From: Clostridia bacterium
GTDB taxonomy: Bacteria > Bacillota > Clostridia > Oscillospirales > Acutalibacteraceae
Reading direction: 5' to 3'
DNA length: 35,800 nucleotides
NCBI GenBank assembly: GCA_017472225.1
Contig: JAFUQS010000077.1
Coordinates: 1 to 35,800 of the forward strand
The position numbers were made by a program, and so were the translations under genes. Positions 5,074 to 12,170 of this stretch are shown piece by piece. The notes under the pieces were generated by a model. It was not told the DNA's origin, did not search any database, and was given only the letters and a program-made list of their open reading frames with translations. Each line of letters opens with the position of its first letter. The first letter of the stretch is position 1.

Positions 5074-6439
5074 AGTAAAAGCAAAACTTGACCCGAAATT
5101 TCAGCCCTTGTCAATTGTTTGCCGTGAAATGCGTGAAGCTACCAAGGAAAACGGACAGGACATAATCATTGCCGCTGAAAGAAATGACGGATACACCTCT
5201 ACATATAAAACCCGTATCTTCTGTGACGGAACAGGCCACGATGAGGAAAATTTCCGTTTTGTTGAGCGTATCGCAAAATCAATTTTGTGGGTAGTCGGCG
5301 GATATAAGCTTATTATCGCCGGCAGCGAAACAGTCGGCAATAAAATCAAAGAAGCTTTTTCTGATGGCGGACTTCGTAATTTTGATTTTCATTATATGGA
5401 AAAGGTATACGAGCACCCCTTTGAGGTTGAAATTTGCGCTTTAGAAGATGCTCCGAAGGATAAATCATCAGCCGCTCCCGTAGGCAGACATCTTGACGGC
5501 TGCCGTATCGGCTTTGATGCAGGCGGAAGTGACCGTAAGGTAAGTGCTGTTATTGACGGCAAGAGCGTTTATTCCGAAGAAGTTGTCTGGTTCCCTAAGC
5601 TTAATTCAGACCCGGAATATCACTATCAGGGTATTCTTGAAGCTATGAAAACTGCCGCTTCAAAAATGCCGAGAGTTGACGCTATCGGTGTATCCTCAGC
5701 GGGTATTTATGTCAATAACCGCATAATGGCTGCATCACTTTTCATCAAGGTAAGTGATGAGGATTGCGACAAGCGAGTTAAGAATATGTACATTGATATT
5801 GCAAAGGAAATCGGTGAGGATATTCCTCTCGAGGTTGCAAATGACGGTGATGTAACTGCTCTTGCAGGTGCAATGGACCTTAATGACGATTCTGTTCTCG
5901 GTGTTGCTATGGGTACAAGTGAGGCAGGCGGATATATTGACCCTCAGGGCAACATTACAGGCTGGCTCAATGAGCTTGCTTTTGTACCCGTTGATTTCTG
6001 TGAAGAAGCAATGGTTGATGAGTGGTCAGGCGATTATGGCTGCGGTGTAAAGTATTTTTCACAGGATGGCGTTATCAAGCTTGCACCTTATGCCGGAATT
6101 GAGCTTGATGAAAGCCTTTCACCTGCTGAAAAGCTGAAGGTTGTTCAGAACCTTATGAAAGATGGTGATGAGCGAGCTGCTCTGATTTACGATACCATCG
6201 GTGCATATTTCGGCTATGCAATTGCCTATTATACCGAGTTCTATGACATCAAACACGTTATTATTATGGGACGTGTTACCTCGGGTGAAGGCGGAGTAAT
6301 TCTTCTCGAACGTGCTCAGGAGGTGCTTGATAAGGAATTCCCCGAGCTTGCAAAGAAAATTAAGCTTCACATTCCTGACGAAAGCTCACGCCGTGTCGGT
6401 CAGTCTGTTGCAGCAGCAAGTCTTCCCAAAATCAAATAA
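5063..6439 (+). CDS. ROK-family sugar kinase with N-terminal extension
   Basis: The 458-residue protein has a ROK/ASKHA kinase domain from about residue 148 (CRIGFDAGGSDRKVSAVIDG, phosphate-1 loop), with the catalytic Asp in EVANDGDVTALAGA and the phosphate-2 region GVAMGTSEAGGYID. The usual ROK zinc motif (CxCGxxGC) is not evident; the corresponding area reads SGDYGCGVKYF. About 145 residues precede the kinase domain and contain no motif I know (it begins LKVKAKLDPKFQPLSIVCRE); ordinary ROK kinases are about 300 residues. The ATG at 5063 follows GGAGGAG and overlaps nagA by 11 bases. Operon context suggests phosphorylation of GlcNAc, glucosamine or a related sugar, but substrate cannot be read from sequence. 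Confidence 0.85.
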   Translation: MNLKVKAKLDPKFQPLSIVCREMREATKENGQDIIIAAERNDGYTSTYKTRIFCDGTGHDEENFRFVERIAKSILWVVGGYKLIIAGSETVGNKIKEAFSDGGLRNFDFHYMEKVYEHPFEVEICALEDAPKDKSSAAPVGRHLDGCRIGFDAGGSDRKVSAVIDGKSVYSEEVVWFPKLNSDPEYHYQGILEAMKTAASKMPRVDAIGVSSAGIYVNNRIMAASLFIKVSDEDCDKRVKNMYIDIAKEIGEDIPLEVANDGDVTALAGAMDLNDDSVLGVAMGTSEAGGYIDPQGNITGWLNELAFVPVDFCEEAMVDEWSGDYGCGVKYFSQDGVIKLAPYAGIELDESLSPAEKLKVVQNLMKDGDERAALIYDTIGAYFGYAIAYYTEFYDIKHVIIMGRVTSGEGGVILLERAQEVLDKEFPELAKKIKLHIPDESSRRVGQSVAAASLPKIK

Positions 6440-6445
6440 AGTATG

Positions 6446-6478
6446 AGGGGCTGTAAAATTTTTACAGCTCCTTTTTTC
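6446..6478 (+). terminator. Terminator of the nagA-ROK operon
   Basis: GGGGCTGTAAAA pairs with TTTTACAGCTCC followed by TTTTTT (6447-6477). Confidence 0.8.
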
Positions 6479-6507
6479 TCAGCAATTTATTAAAAATAAC
6501 TTTATTG

Positions 6508-6536
6508 TTGAAAAACGTCGTAATGTTTGTTATAAT
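6508..6536 (+). promoter_or_regulatory. Promoter of the CooC/HgdBC/ACS-like operon
   Basis: TTGAAA (6508-6513), 17-bp spacer, TATAAT (6531-6536); predicted start about 30 bases before the first ATG at 6573. Confidence 0.7.
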
Positions 6537-6572
6537 TATTTTAAGAAACTTAATTTGTCAGGAGAGGAATAT

Positions 6573-7340
6573 ATGGAAAACAGCAACGCAACAATAATTG
6601 CCCTTTCGGGTAAGGGCGGAGTGGGTAAAACCTCAATTTCTGCCGCAATTGTCAAGCTCCTTGTGGAAGCTTATCCCGATAAGAAAATTCTTGCAATTGA
6701 CGCTGACCCCGCTGTGGGACTTTCAACGGCTTTGGGCATTGATGTTGAAACTACTATTGACGACATCAGAAAAGAGATAGTTTCAACAGTTGAGGATGGC
6801 AACACCAAGGCGGCTATTGAGCTTTTGGGTGATGCGAGATATAAAATTTTTGATGCTCTTGTTGAAACTGACGGCTTTGCCTTTATCGCCGTCGGCAGAC
6901 CTGAAAGTGCGGGATGCTATTGTAAAATCAATTCATATCTTAAGGAAGTAATCAGTATACTTTCAAATGACTTCGATTATGTTGTTATTGATGGTGAAGC
7001 AGGCATCGAGCAGATCAACCGCAGAGTTATGGAAAAGGTGACCCATCTTCTTCTCATAACTGATGCAAGTAAAAAGGGTACACAGGTCATCACAACCATC
7101 AAGAGCGTTGCAGATGAGCTTGTGATGTATAAAAAAATCGGTGCAATTGTCAACAGACTTCCCGATGAAAGTGTAATTGAGCATATCAACACAAACGGAA
7201 TTCCTGTGTTGTCATATATTGAAAACGATAAAAATCTTGCCATTTATGACATTGAGGGCAAAAATATCATCGGCTTGCCCGATTCCTCCAATGTTGTCAA
7301 GGGTGTGAAAAAAGCTCTTGAAGAGCTTGAGATTTTGTAA
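6573..7340 (+). CDS. CooC/AcsF-type P-loop ATPase (metal-cluster maturation)
   Basis: A 255-residue MinD/ParA-superfamily NTPase with a deviant Walker A (GKGGVGKT, residues 13-20), a Walker A' region (AIDADPAVGLSTALG) and a CYC motif at Cys115/Cys117 in the sequence GRPESAGCYC. In CooC and AcsF this CxC binds Ni or Zn at the dimer interface, and the proteins insert nickel into CO dehydrogenase or acetyl-CoA synthase. The ATG at 6573 has GGAGAGG upstream; a TTG at 6555 in the same frame is less likely. It is the first gene of a six-gene operon with acyl-CoA-dehydratase-type proteins and an ACS-like domain protein, so its client is likely one of these. General family certain; the CooC/AcsF subgroup is supported by CxC. 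Confidence 0.85.
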   Translation: MENSNATIIALSGKGGVGKTSISAAIVKLLVEAYPDKKILAIDADPAVGLSTALGIDVETTIDDIRKEIVSTVEDGNTKAAIELLGDARYKIFDALVETDGFAFIAVGRPESAGCYCKINSYLKEVISILSNDFDYVVIDGEAGIEQINRRVMEKVTHLLLITDASKKGTQVITTIKSVADELVMYKKIGAIVNRLPDESVIEHINTNGIPVLSYIENDKNLAIYDIEGKNIIGLPDSSNVVKGVKKALEELEIL

Positions 7341-7350
7341 GGAGAAGGCT

Positions 7351-8556
7351 ATGAGAGATTTAAAACATCTTTATGAGTTCGAAAATCTGTTGCAGGAAGC
7401 AAACAATGAGCTTGTGCAGAAGGCTAAATCTGAAGGCGGAATTGCTCTTGGTTATACCTGCTATCACATTCCCGAGGTGCTGTTGAATTGCGGAAACTGT
7501 TTTTCTGTCAGACTCAGAGCACCCCGTACCGGTTCAATGGATATTGCGACCTATTACATGAGCAATTTCCTTTGCGGCTATTCAAAGGCTATTCTTGAAC
7601 GTGCTATTGAAGGGGGATATAATTTCCTCAATGCTTTGCTCGCTTCTGAAACCTGTTCCGAAATGAACAGAACGGCTGAACATTTCGAGCTTCTTGATCT
7701 GGTGCCCAACGAAAAATTTTTCATCACCTTTATGGATATGCCCTTCAAGGTGGAGGAGCATACTCTTAAGCACTATGTTAAGCAGGCAAGGCTCAAAATT
7801 CTTGATATGCTGACCTCAGTTTACGGGGTTGACACCTCTGATGAAGCACTTCTGAAGGCTGTTCGGGAGCATAACGAGGTTTGTCGCCTCATGACAGAAA
7901 TAGGGGACTACCGCAAGGAAGAAAATCCCCGTATAACAGGTTATGAATATCATATTCTTAACCTTGTTACATATTGCTGCCCGAAGTCACTTATTCTGCC
8001 CGCACTCAGAGAAACCGCCGAGGAGCTGAAAACAAGAGAACCTGATGTGAAGAAAAACTACAGGGCAAAAATTGTGGTTGTCGGCTCTGAAATGGATGAC
8101 CCGGATTTCACTTCGCTTATTGAAGACAGCGGAGCTTTGGTTGTTGCTGACAGATATTGCTTCGGTGCACTTCCCGGAAGACAGGAAATTGTAATAAATG
8201 AAAACGAAGATGTGCTCACTCAGATTTGTCTGCACTATCTTAAAACAAGTCAGTGCCCCCGTTTTATGAGTCACGAAAAAATTCAGGAGCGCAGAGATTA
8301 TGTGAAGCAGCTTGTTGATGAATATCATGCAGACGGTGTTATGTATGAGCAGCTGAAATTCTGCGAATATTGGGGCTATGAAAGAGCATTGGCTTCCTAT
8401 GTTATGAGTCAGGATTACGGAGTTCCGACTGCTGCTGTTGACCGTCAGTACACCGCTTCTGCCTCAGGACAGCTTCGCACAAGAGTGCAGGCATTTGTGG
8501 AAAGCCTTGAAATCAAGAAAATTCAGAAGGAAAGGCAGGAAAAGAAAAATGGCTGA
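7351..8556 (+). CDS. 2-hydroxyacyl-CoA dehydratase-type (HgdB/BcrC-like) iron-sulfur subunit, short form
   Basis: A 401-residue member of the HGD-D family, which binds a [4Fe-4S] or double-cubane [8Fe-9S] cluster and accepts electrons from an ATP-driven activator. Key features are GYTCYHIPEVLLNCG (Cys37 in the C-x3-P-E context), TCSEMNR (Cys102) and KFCEYWGYE (about Cys338), the three expected cluster ligands. Start at 7351 follows GGAGAAGG; the upstream ATPase ends 10 bases before. It overlaps the next subunit by 8 bases. Family members include 2-hydroxyglutaryl-CoA dehydratase, benzoyl-CoA reductase and double-cubane cluster proteins that reduce small molecules. No CoA-transferase or dehydrogenase gene is nearby, so the substrate is not predicted. 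Confidence 0.85.
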   Translation: MRDLKHLYEFENLLQEANNELVQKAKSEGGIALGYTCYHIPEVLLNCGNCFSVRLRAPRTGSMDIATYYMSNFLCGYSKAILERAIEGGYNFLNALLASETCSEMNRTAEHFELLDLVPNEKFFITFMDMPFKVEEHTLKHYVKQARLKILDMLTSVYGVDTSDEALLKAVREHNEVCRLMTEIGDYRKEENPRITGYEYHILNLVTYCCPKSLILPALRETAEELKTREPDVKKNYRAKIVVVGSEMDDPDFTSLIEDSGALVVADRYCFGALPGRQEIVINENEDVLTQICLHYLKTSQCPRFMSHEKIQERRDYVKQLVDEYHADGVMYEQLKFCEYWGYERALASYVMSQDYGVPTAAVDRQYTASASGQLRTRVQAFVESLEIKKIQKERQEKKNG

Positions 8557-10078
8557 CCTCGGAAAGCTCTATAAAGAGCATACGGCTATATTGAAGCACA
8601 GAGAATGGCGTGGCTTCAGGGACACAATGTATGACTACTACCGTTGGCTTGTTACCTGGAAGGATATGTTTGTTATGGTGCTCAAGGCACCGATTTCCAC
8701 AGTCAAGGGCTTGTGGAGATATCGTTGGATGGCATCATATCTTACAACTCCCGCTTTTGTTGACCGTCATGTTGCAGGACTTCGTGGACCTCATCTCAGA
8801 ATGGCTCATCTGCATTATAATATGATTGTCAAGCACGCAACAGGTCTTATAAACACATCCTTTGTTGCCGATGAAAAAATAAATCCGGGCAACAAGCTTT
8901 CAAAGAAAATCGTTCTTATGGATGAAATAGTTCCCAATGAGGTATTTTCCGGCTTTCCGAACCTTATTCCGATACCGTTGCAGACCATGCCGATTTTCCT
9001 TTCCTCAATGGTTGACCAGCAGATTACACCGCCTTATCTTGAACAGACGGAAAGCTTCGGTGTTCCCGCCGATGTCTGTCCCTTGCCAAGCTCCGAAGCA
9101 GGTGTTGCAATTGAAGATGATTATCCGAAAATGGGCTGCTGCATGATTTCATCGAATATGCCTTGTGACGGTTCAATTATGAATTCATCTTTTCTTGACA
9201 GGCGTATCAATCTTCCCACCCATTGCTTCAATGTACCGCTTCGCTATAACGGTGAGGATGTTCAGGAATATGCCGTTGATGAAATCAAATCACTCATTGA
9301 GTTCATTGAAAAGCAGACGGGTGAAAAATTTGATTGGGATGCTTTCTTCAGTGCCATGAAGAACTATAATAAGCAGCTTGAATATGAACTTCAGAAGTGG
9401 GATATCAACAAAACACCTTATCCGCAGATGACAGGTGCAGCCTTCTGGCTTTACAGAATTTATTATTTTAACCTTTCAGGCGGTGTTGATAAGCGTTTCC
9501 TTAAGGTTGACGAAAAAGTCAACAAGATAATGATGAAGGCATATGAAAAGAAAACTCCCGTGTCAAAGGAAATGAGACACAGAGCTGTGGTCTGGAGCTG
9601 CCCTGCAAACTATTACACATCCTTTTCAAATTGGCTTGAAAACTGTTGGGGTATGAATGTTGTTATGGATATGGAAACCATGATTTCATATCTTGAATTT
9701 GATACCGAAGATAAGGAACAGGCACTCAAGGATCTTGCAAAAACCTATCAGCGTTCAATCATGCGTAAGCATACAAAGGGTGGCTATCGCAATGTTGTTG
9801 ATGAATTGTGGCGCATTGTGGAAGAGTATAATGCTGATACGGTTATTATGTATGATCAGATTTCATGCAAGGGTATGGACGGACTTGTCGGTATTTTTGA
9901 TGATCAGGCAAGAGAGCGTAACATCAATTTCATCTGGGTTAAGCAGGACCTTATGGACCCCCGCACAATTTCAAGAAGAGATATGCGAGAACAGGTGAAC
10001 AAGTATATGCAGACAGTTTTGCAGGAGGAGCCTCTTGATGCTTCACTTGTAGATTTTGAAGACGATTTAGCTTGGTAA
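8549..10078 (+). CDS. 2-hydroxyacyl-CoA dehydratase-type (HgdB-like) subunit, long form
   Basis: A 509-residue second HGD-D-type protein. Cluster-ligand candidates are DVCPLPSSEAG (Cys177), NMPCDGSIM (Cys206, following a GCC pair at 197/198) and ISCKGMDG (Cys440). About 120 residues precede the first conserved block, longer than usual; they are rich in aromatic and basic residues (for example DYYRWLVTWKDMFVMVLKAP). The ATG at 8549 lies inside the end of the previous gene (8-base overlap), with AGGCAGGAAAAG as ribosome binding site; the frame extends further back but no better start exists. Together with the 401-residue protein it probably forms a heterodimer comparable to HgdA/HgdB or BcrB/BcrC. 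Function of the pair unknown. Confidence 0.85.
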   Translation: MADLGKLYKEHTAILKHREWRGFRDTMYDYYRWLVTWKDMFVMVLKAPISTVKGLWRYRWMASYLTTPAFVDRHVAGLRGPHLRMAHLHYNMIVKHATGLINTSFVADEKINPGNKLSKKIVLMDEIVPNEVFSGFPNLIPIPLQTMPIFLSSMVDQQITPPYLEQTESFGVPADVCPLPSSEAGVAIEDDYPKMGCCMISSNMPCDGSIMNSSFLDRRINLPTHCFNVPLRYNGEDVQEYAVDEIKSLIEFIEKQTGEKFDWDAFFSAMKNYNKQLEYELQKWDINKTPYPQMTGAAFWLYRIYYFNLSGGVDKRFLKVDEKVNKIMMKAYEKKTPVSKEMRHRAVVWSCPANYYTSFSNWLENCWGMNVVMDMETMISYLEFDTEDKEQALKDLAKTYQRSIMRKHTKGGYRNVVDELWRIVEEYNADTVIMYDQISCKGMDGLVGIFDDQARERNINFIWVKQDLMDPRTISRRDMREQVNKYMQTVLQEEPLDASLVDFEDDLAW

Positions 10079-10091
10079 AGGAGAAAAAGAT

Positions 10092-10892
10092 ATGAAATAT
10101 TTTGGCGGATGTGATGTTGGCTCAACATACACAAAATGCGTTATTCTTGATGAAAACGGCAAAATGGTTGCCAATGTGACAAACAGAAGTAAAATCAATC
10201 CCGTTGCAAGTGCGGAAATTGCCTTGGGTGATGCGATTTCACAGGTTGACGGTCTGAATTCGGCTGAACAGCTCAGTTACCTTATCGGTACGGGCTACGG
10301 CAGAAACAAGGTGCCCTTTGCTGATGAGAATATTTCCGAAATCAGTTGTCATGCCATGGGTGTTCATGTAACAAATCCCGAGGTAAAGGCGATTATCGAC
10401 ATCGGCGGACAGGATGTCAAGGGTATTTCAATTGACACCGACGGAACAGTTAAAAACTTTGCAATGAACGATAAATGCGCTGCAGGTACAGGCCGCTTTT
10501 ACGAAGCAATGGCCAATGCTTTTGAAATGACATTGCCCGAATTTTCAAAGCTTTCGCTTAATGCAAAAAATACAATTCCCATCACTGCGCAGTGTACCGT
10601 TTTCGCAGAAAGCGAGGTTATTTCTCTTGTGGGTGAGGGTAAGCCTATGGATGAAATTGCCGCCGGTATTCAGCTTGCAGTTGCAAAGCGATGCTTTGTT
10701 ATGGCAAAAAAAGCCGGAGCTGTGGACAGTATCACACTCACAGGCGGTTGCGCCAAAAATGACGGACTCAAAAAGGCAATTGAAAAGGTACTCAAAATCA
10801 AGGTTGTTGAGCTTGGCACCGACCCTCAGCTTATGGGCGCATTGGGTGCTGCTGAATATGCAAGACAAAAAGGACTTGCAAAGGAGAACTGA
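10092..10892 (+). CDS. Acyl-CoA dehydratase activator-type ATPase (HgdC/BadF/BcrA family)
   Basis: The 266-residue protein is an ASKHA-fold ATPase that holds one [4Fe-4S] cluster at its homodimer interface and uses ATP to drive low-potential electrons onto HgdB-type partners. The nucleotide-binding loops DVGSTYTK (8-15) and DIGGQDVK (103-110), the cluster ligands Cys129 (KCAAGTGRFYE) and Cys168 (AQCTVFAESEV), and LTGGCAKNDGL near the C-terminus are all present. Length is normal for HgdC. Its ATG follows AAAGGAGAAAAAG, 13 bases after the upstream stop. It is the dedicated reductase for the two preceding subunits. Confidence 0.93.
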   Translation: MKYFGGCDVGSTYTKCVILDENGKMVANVTNRSKINPVASAEIALGDAISQVDGLNSAEQLSYLIGTGYGRNKVPFADENISEISCHAMGVHVTNPEVKAIIDIGGQDVKGISIDTDGTVKNFAMNDKCAAGTGRFYEAMANAFEMTLPEFSKLSLNAKNTIPITAQCTVFAESEVISLVGEGKPMDEIAAGIQLAVAKRCFVMAKKAGAVDSITLTGGCAKNDGLKKAIEKVLKIKVVELGTDPQLMGALGAAEYARQKGLAKEN

Positions 10893-10893
10893 T

Positions 10894-11049
10894 ATGGAAA
10901 TAATTTTAATAATTCTGGCAGTTATTCTCTGCCTGTTCGTTATCACCTTCGCAATTTATTGGTTCAATCTTGATATGAAGCTCATTCGTGTGGTATATGA
11001 TTTTCTGCAGAAGCATTACGATAACATGAAAAGGGATAAGAAGCTCTGA
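10894..11049 (+). CDS. Small single-pass membrane protein (51 aa)
   Basis: The ATG at 10894 follows AAAGGAGAACTGAT and sits 1 base after the activator stop; the stop codon overlaps the next start (TGATG). The protein begins with a hydrophobic helix of about 24 residues (MEIILIILAVILCLFVITFA and on to IYWF), then an amphipathic basic tail (about DMKLIRVVYDFLQKHYDNMK) ending RDKKL. No known family. The spacing makes it a real operon member. It could tether the iron-sulfur system to the membrane or couple it to an electron donor, which is speculation. Confidence 0.75.
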   Translation: MEIILIILAVILCLFVITFAIYWFNLDMKLIRVVYDFLQKHYDNMKRDKKL

Positions 11050-11747
11050 TGGATTTTTTCAATTCGTTAATAGATGAAACATTATCTGCAACAGCCGGAC
11101 TTGAGAAAACTTCATTTGCTTATGACGAAGGTGATGCATGGAAGGATGTCGGCTACAATCAGGTGGTTCTGCAGCGTGACAGTGCATACGAGCTTGACGG
11201 TATCGGCTTCAATCTTATCACATCAGCTTCGGTGAAGGATGAAATTATTGTTGTCGGTGATGAGCTTAAAAATATCGGCAGCAACCGTAAATTCGCAAGA
11301 ATTTCCATTGTGCAGATTGATGACATTGCTGAAGATCAGAAAGCATATGATCTGATAAGAAAAATTGAGTATGTTAAATACCATTATTTTCCCGACGGCT
11401 ACATGATAAGAACATCATCACGCTCACACAAAGAGGTTGTGAGAGTTTCAAAAGCTGCCATTAACAGTGGCATTGAATTCAGGAATGTAGGAAATCTTCT
11501 TATCAGCAGATATAAGCAAATTAAGCAAGTCAGGGGAGTAAAGGTGATTTTCATCAGTGACCCTACGGCAGATTTCAAAAGGCTTGAGACTCTTGCTCAA
11601 AGGAATAATCAGATAACAGAAACCCTTAATCATGTTATGAACAGTGTTAATTTTGATTGCAGCACCTGTAATCTGAAGCCTGTGTGTGATGAGGTTGAGG
11701 GAATGAGAGAGCTTCACTTCAAAAGTGCTGCAAATGGAATGGGCTGA
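11049..11747 (+). CDS. Acetyl-CoA synthase (AcsB/CdhC) central-domain-like protein with C-x2-C-x5-C
   Basis: A 232-residue protein. The segment GYMIRTSSRSHKEVVRVSK, then FRNVGNLLISRYKQ and VRGVKVIFISDP resembles, by memory, the stretch of acetyl-CoA synthase beta subunits (CdhC/AcsB) where EGFMHLNQRD..WCRVSK, then HIGKIL and VQVTIITDP occur. The A-cluster catalytic domain that follows in true ACS is missing; instead the protein ends with FDCSTCNLKPVCDEVEG (C-x2-C-x5-C), which could be a reduced cluster site or a zinc site. It is the last gene of the operon and its start overlaps the small membrane protein stop. Presence of a CooC/AcsF-type ATPase at the front of the same operon supports an ACS-like relationship. 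Function unknown. Confidence 0.65.
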   Translation: MDFFNSLIDETLSATAGLEKTSFAYDEGDAWKDVGYNQVVLQRDSAYELDGIGFNLITSASVKDEIIVVGDELKNIGSNRKFARISIVQIDDIAEDQKAYDLIRKIEYVKYHYFPDGYMIRTSSRSHKEVVRVSKAAINSGIEFRNVGNLLISRYKQIKQVRGVKVIFISDPTADFKRLETLAQRNNQITETLNHVMNSVNFDCSTCNLKPVCDEVEGMRELHFKSAANGMG

Positions 11748-11775
11748 TTGCCTTTGCGCTTTCAAAGCAACTATT

Positions 11776-11834
11776 TAAAAAGACAGATTTACCCGGCGGC
11801 AAAGCGTGTCGCTGAGAAAAATCTGTCTTTTTTT
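11776..11834 (+). terminator. Terminator of the CooC/HgdBC/ACS-like operon
   Basis: AAAAAGACAGATTT (11777-11790) pairs with AAATCTGTCTTTTT (11818-11831), with a 27-base loop that itself can fold. The T-run continues to about 11834. Confidence 0.8.
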
Positions 11835-11926
11835 ATGGTTCTTGGCTGCCGTTCATTCAATTTTTGAAAAACCTTAACATTTAAATATTTTTTTACATTT
11901 GAGAAAAAACTTTTTTGTGTTTTCCC

Positions 11927-11955
11927 TTGTAAATATTGAATTGCTGTGATACAAT
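11927..11955 (+). promoter_or_regulatory. Promoter of the giant exported protein gene
   Basis: TTGTAA (11927-11932), 17-bp spacer, TACAAT (11950-11955). It predicts a leader of about 210 nt before the ATG at 12171. Confidence 0.65.
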
Positions 11956-11961
11956 GTAAAT

Positions 11962-12170
11962 AATTGTAATACTATGGGCGTTTATGTTCAAAAGCCATGG
12001 TATATGAGAAGAAAAACTCTTAGGGGGCTTGATATTTTATGCTCAAAAATCTTCCCGCAATTTATTACGGGAAAAACAGCTCAGGCTGTTGATTTGCCGA
12101 TTTTTTTCGGCGCAAAGCTTCAGCGTATAAATTTAGTTTATACATATAAATTCAAACGGAGGAAAACTTT
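11962..12170 (+). promoter_or_regulatory. Long structured 5' leader of the giant gene
   Basis: Four simple hairpins can be drawn: TTCCCG/CGGGAA (12052-12057 / 12068-12073), ACAGC/GCTGT (12076-12080 / 12085-12089), GCCGA/TCGGC (12096-12100 / 12107-12111) and GTATAAA/TTTATAC (12125-12131 / 12137-12143). None matches a riboswitch I recognise. The region ends with a strong GGAGG (12159-12163). The structures may stabilise a long, abundant transcript or regulate translation. Confidence 0.45.

Noticed and set aside
11962-12050. Cyclic-di-GMP or other known riboswitch in the leader of the giant gene
   Set aside because: No match to the conserved core sequences I know; only simple hairpins are seen.
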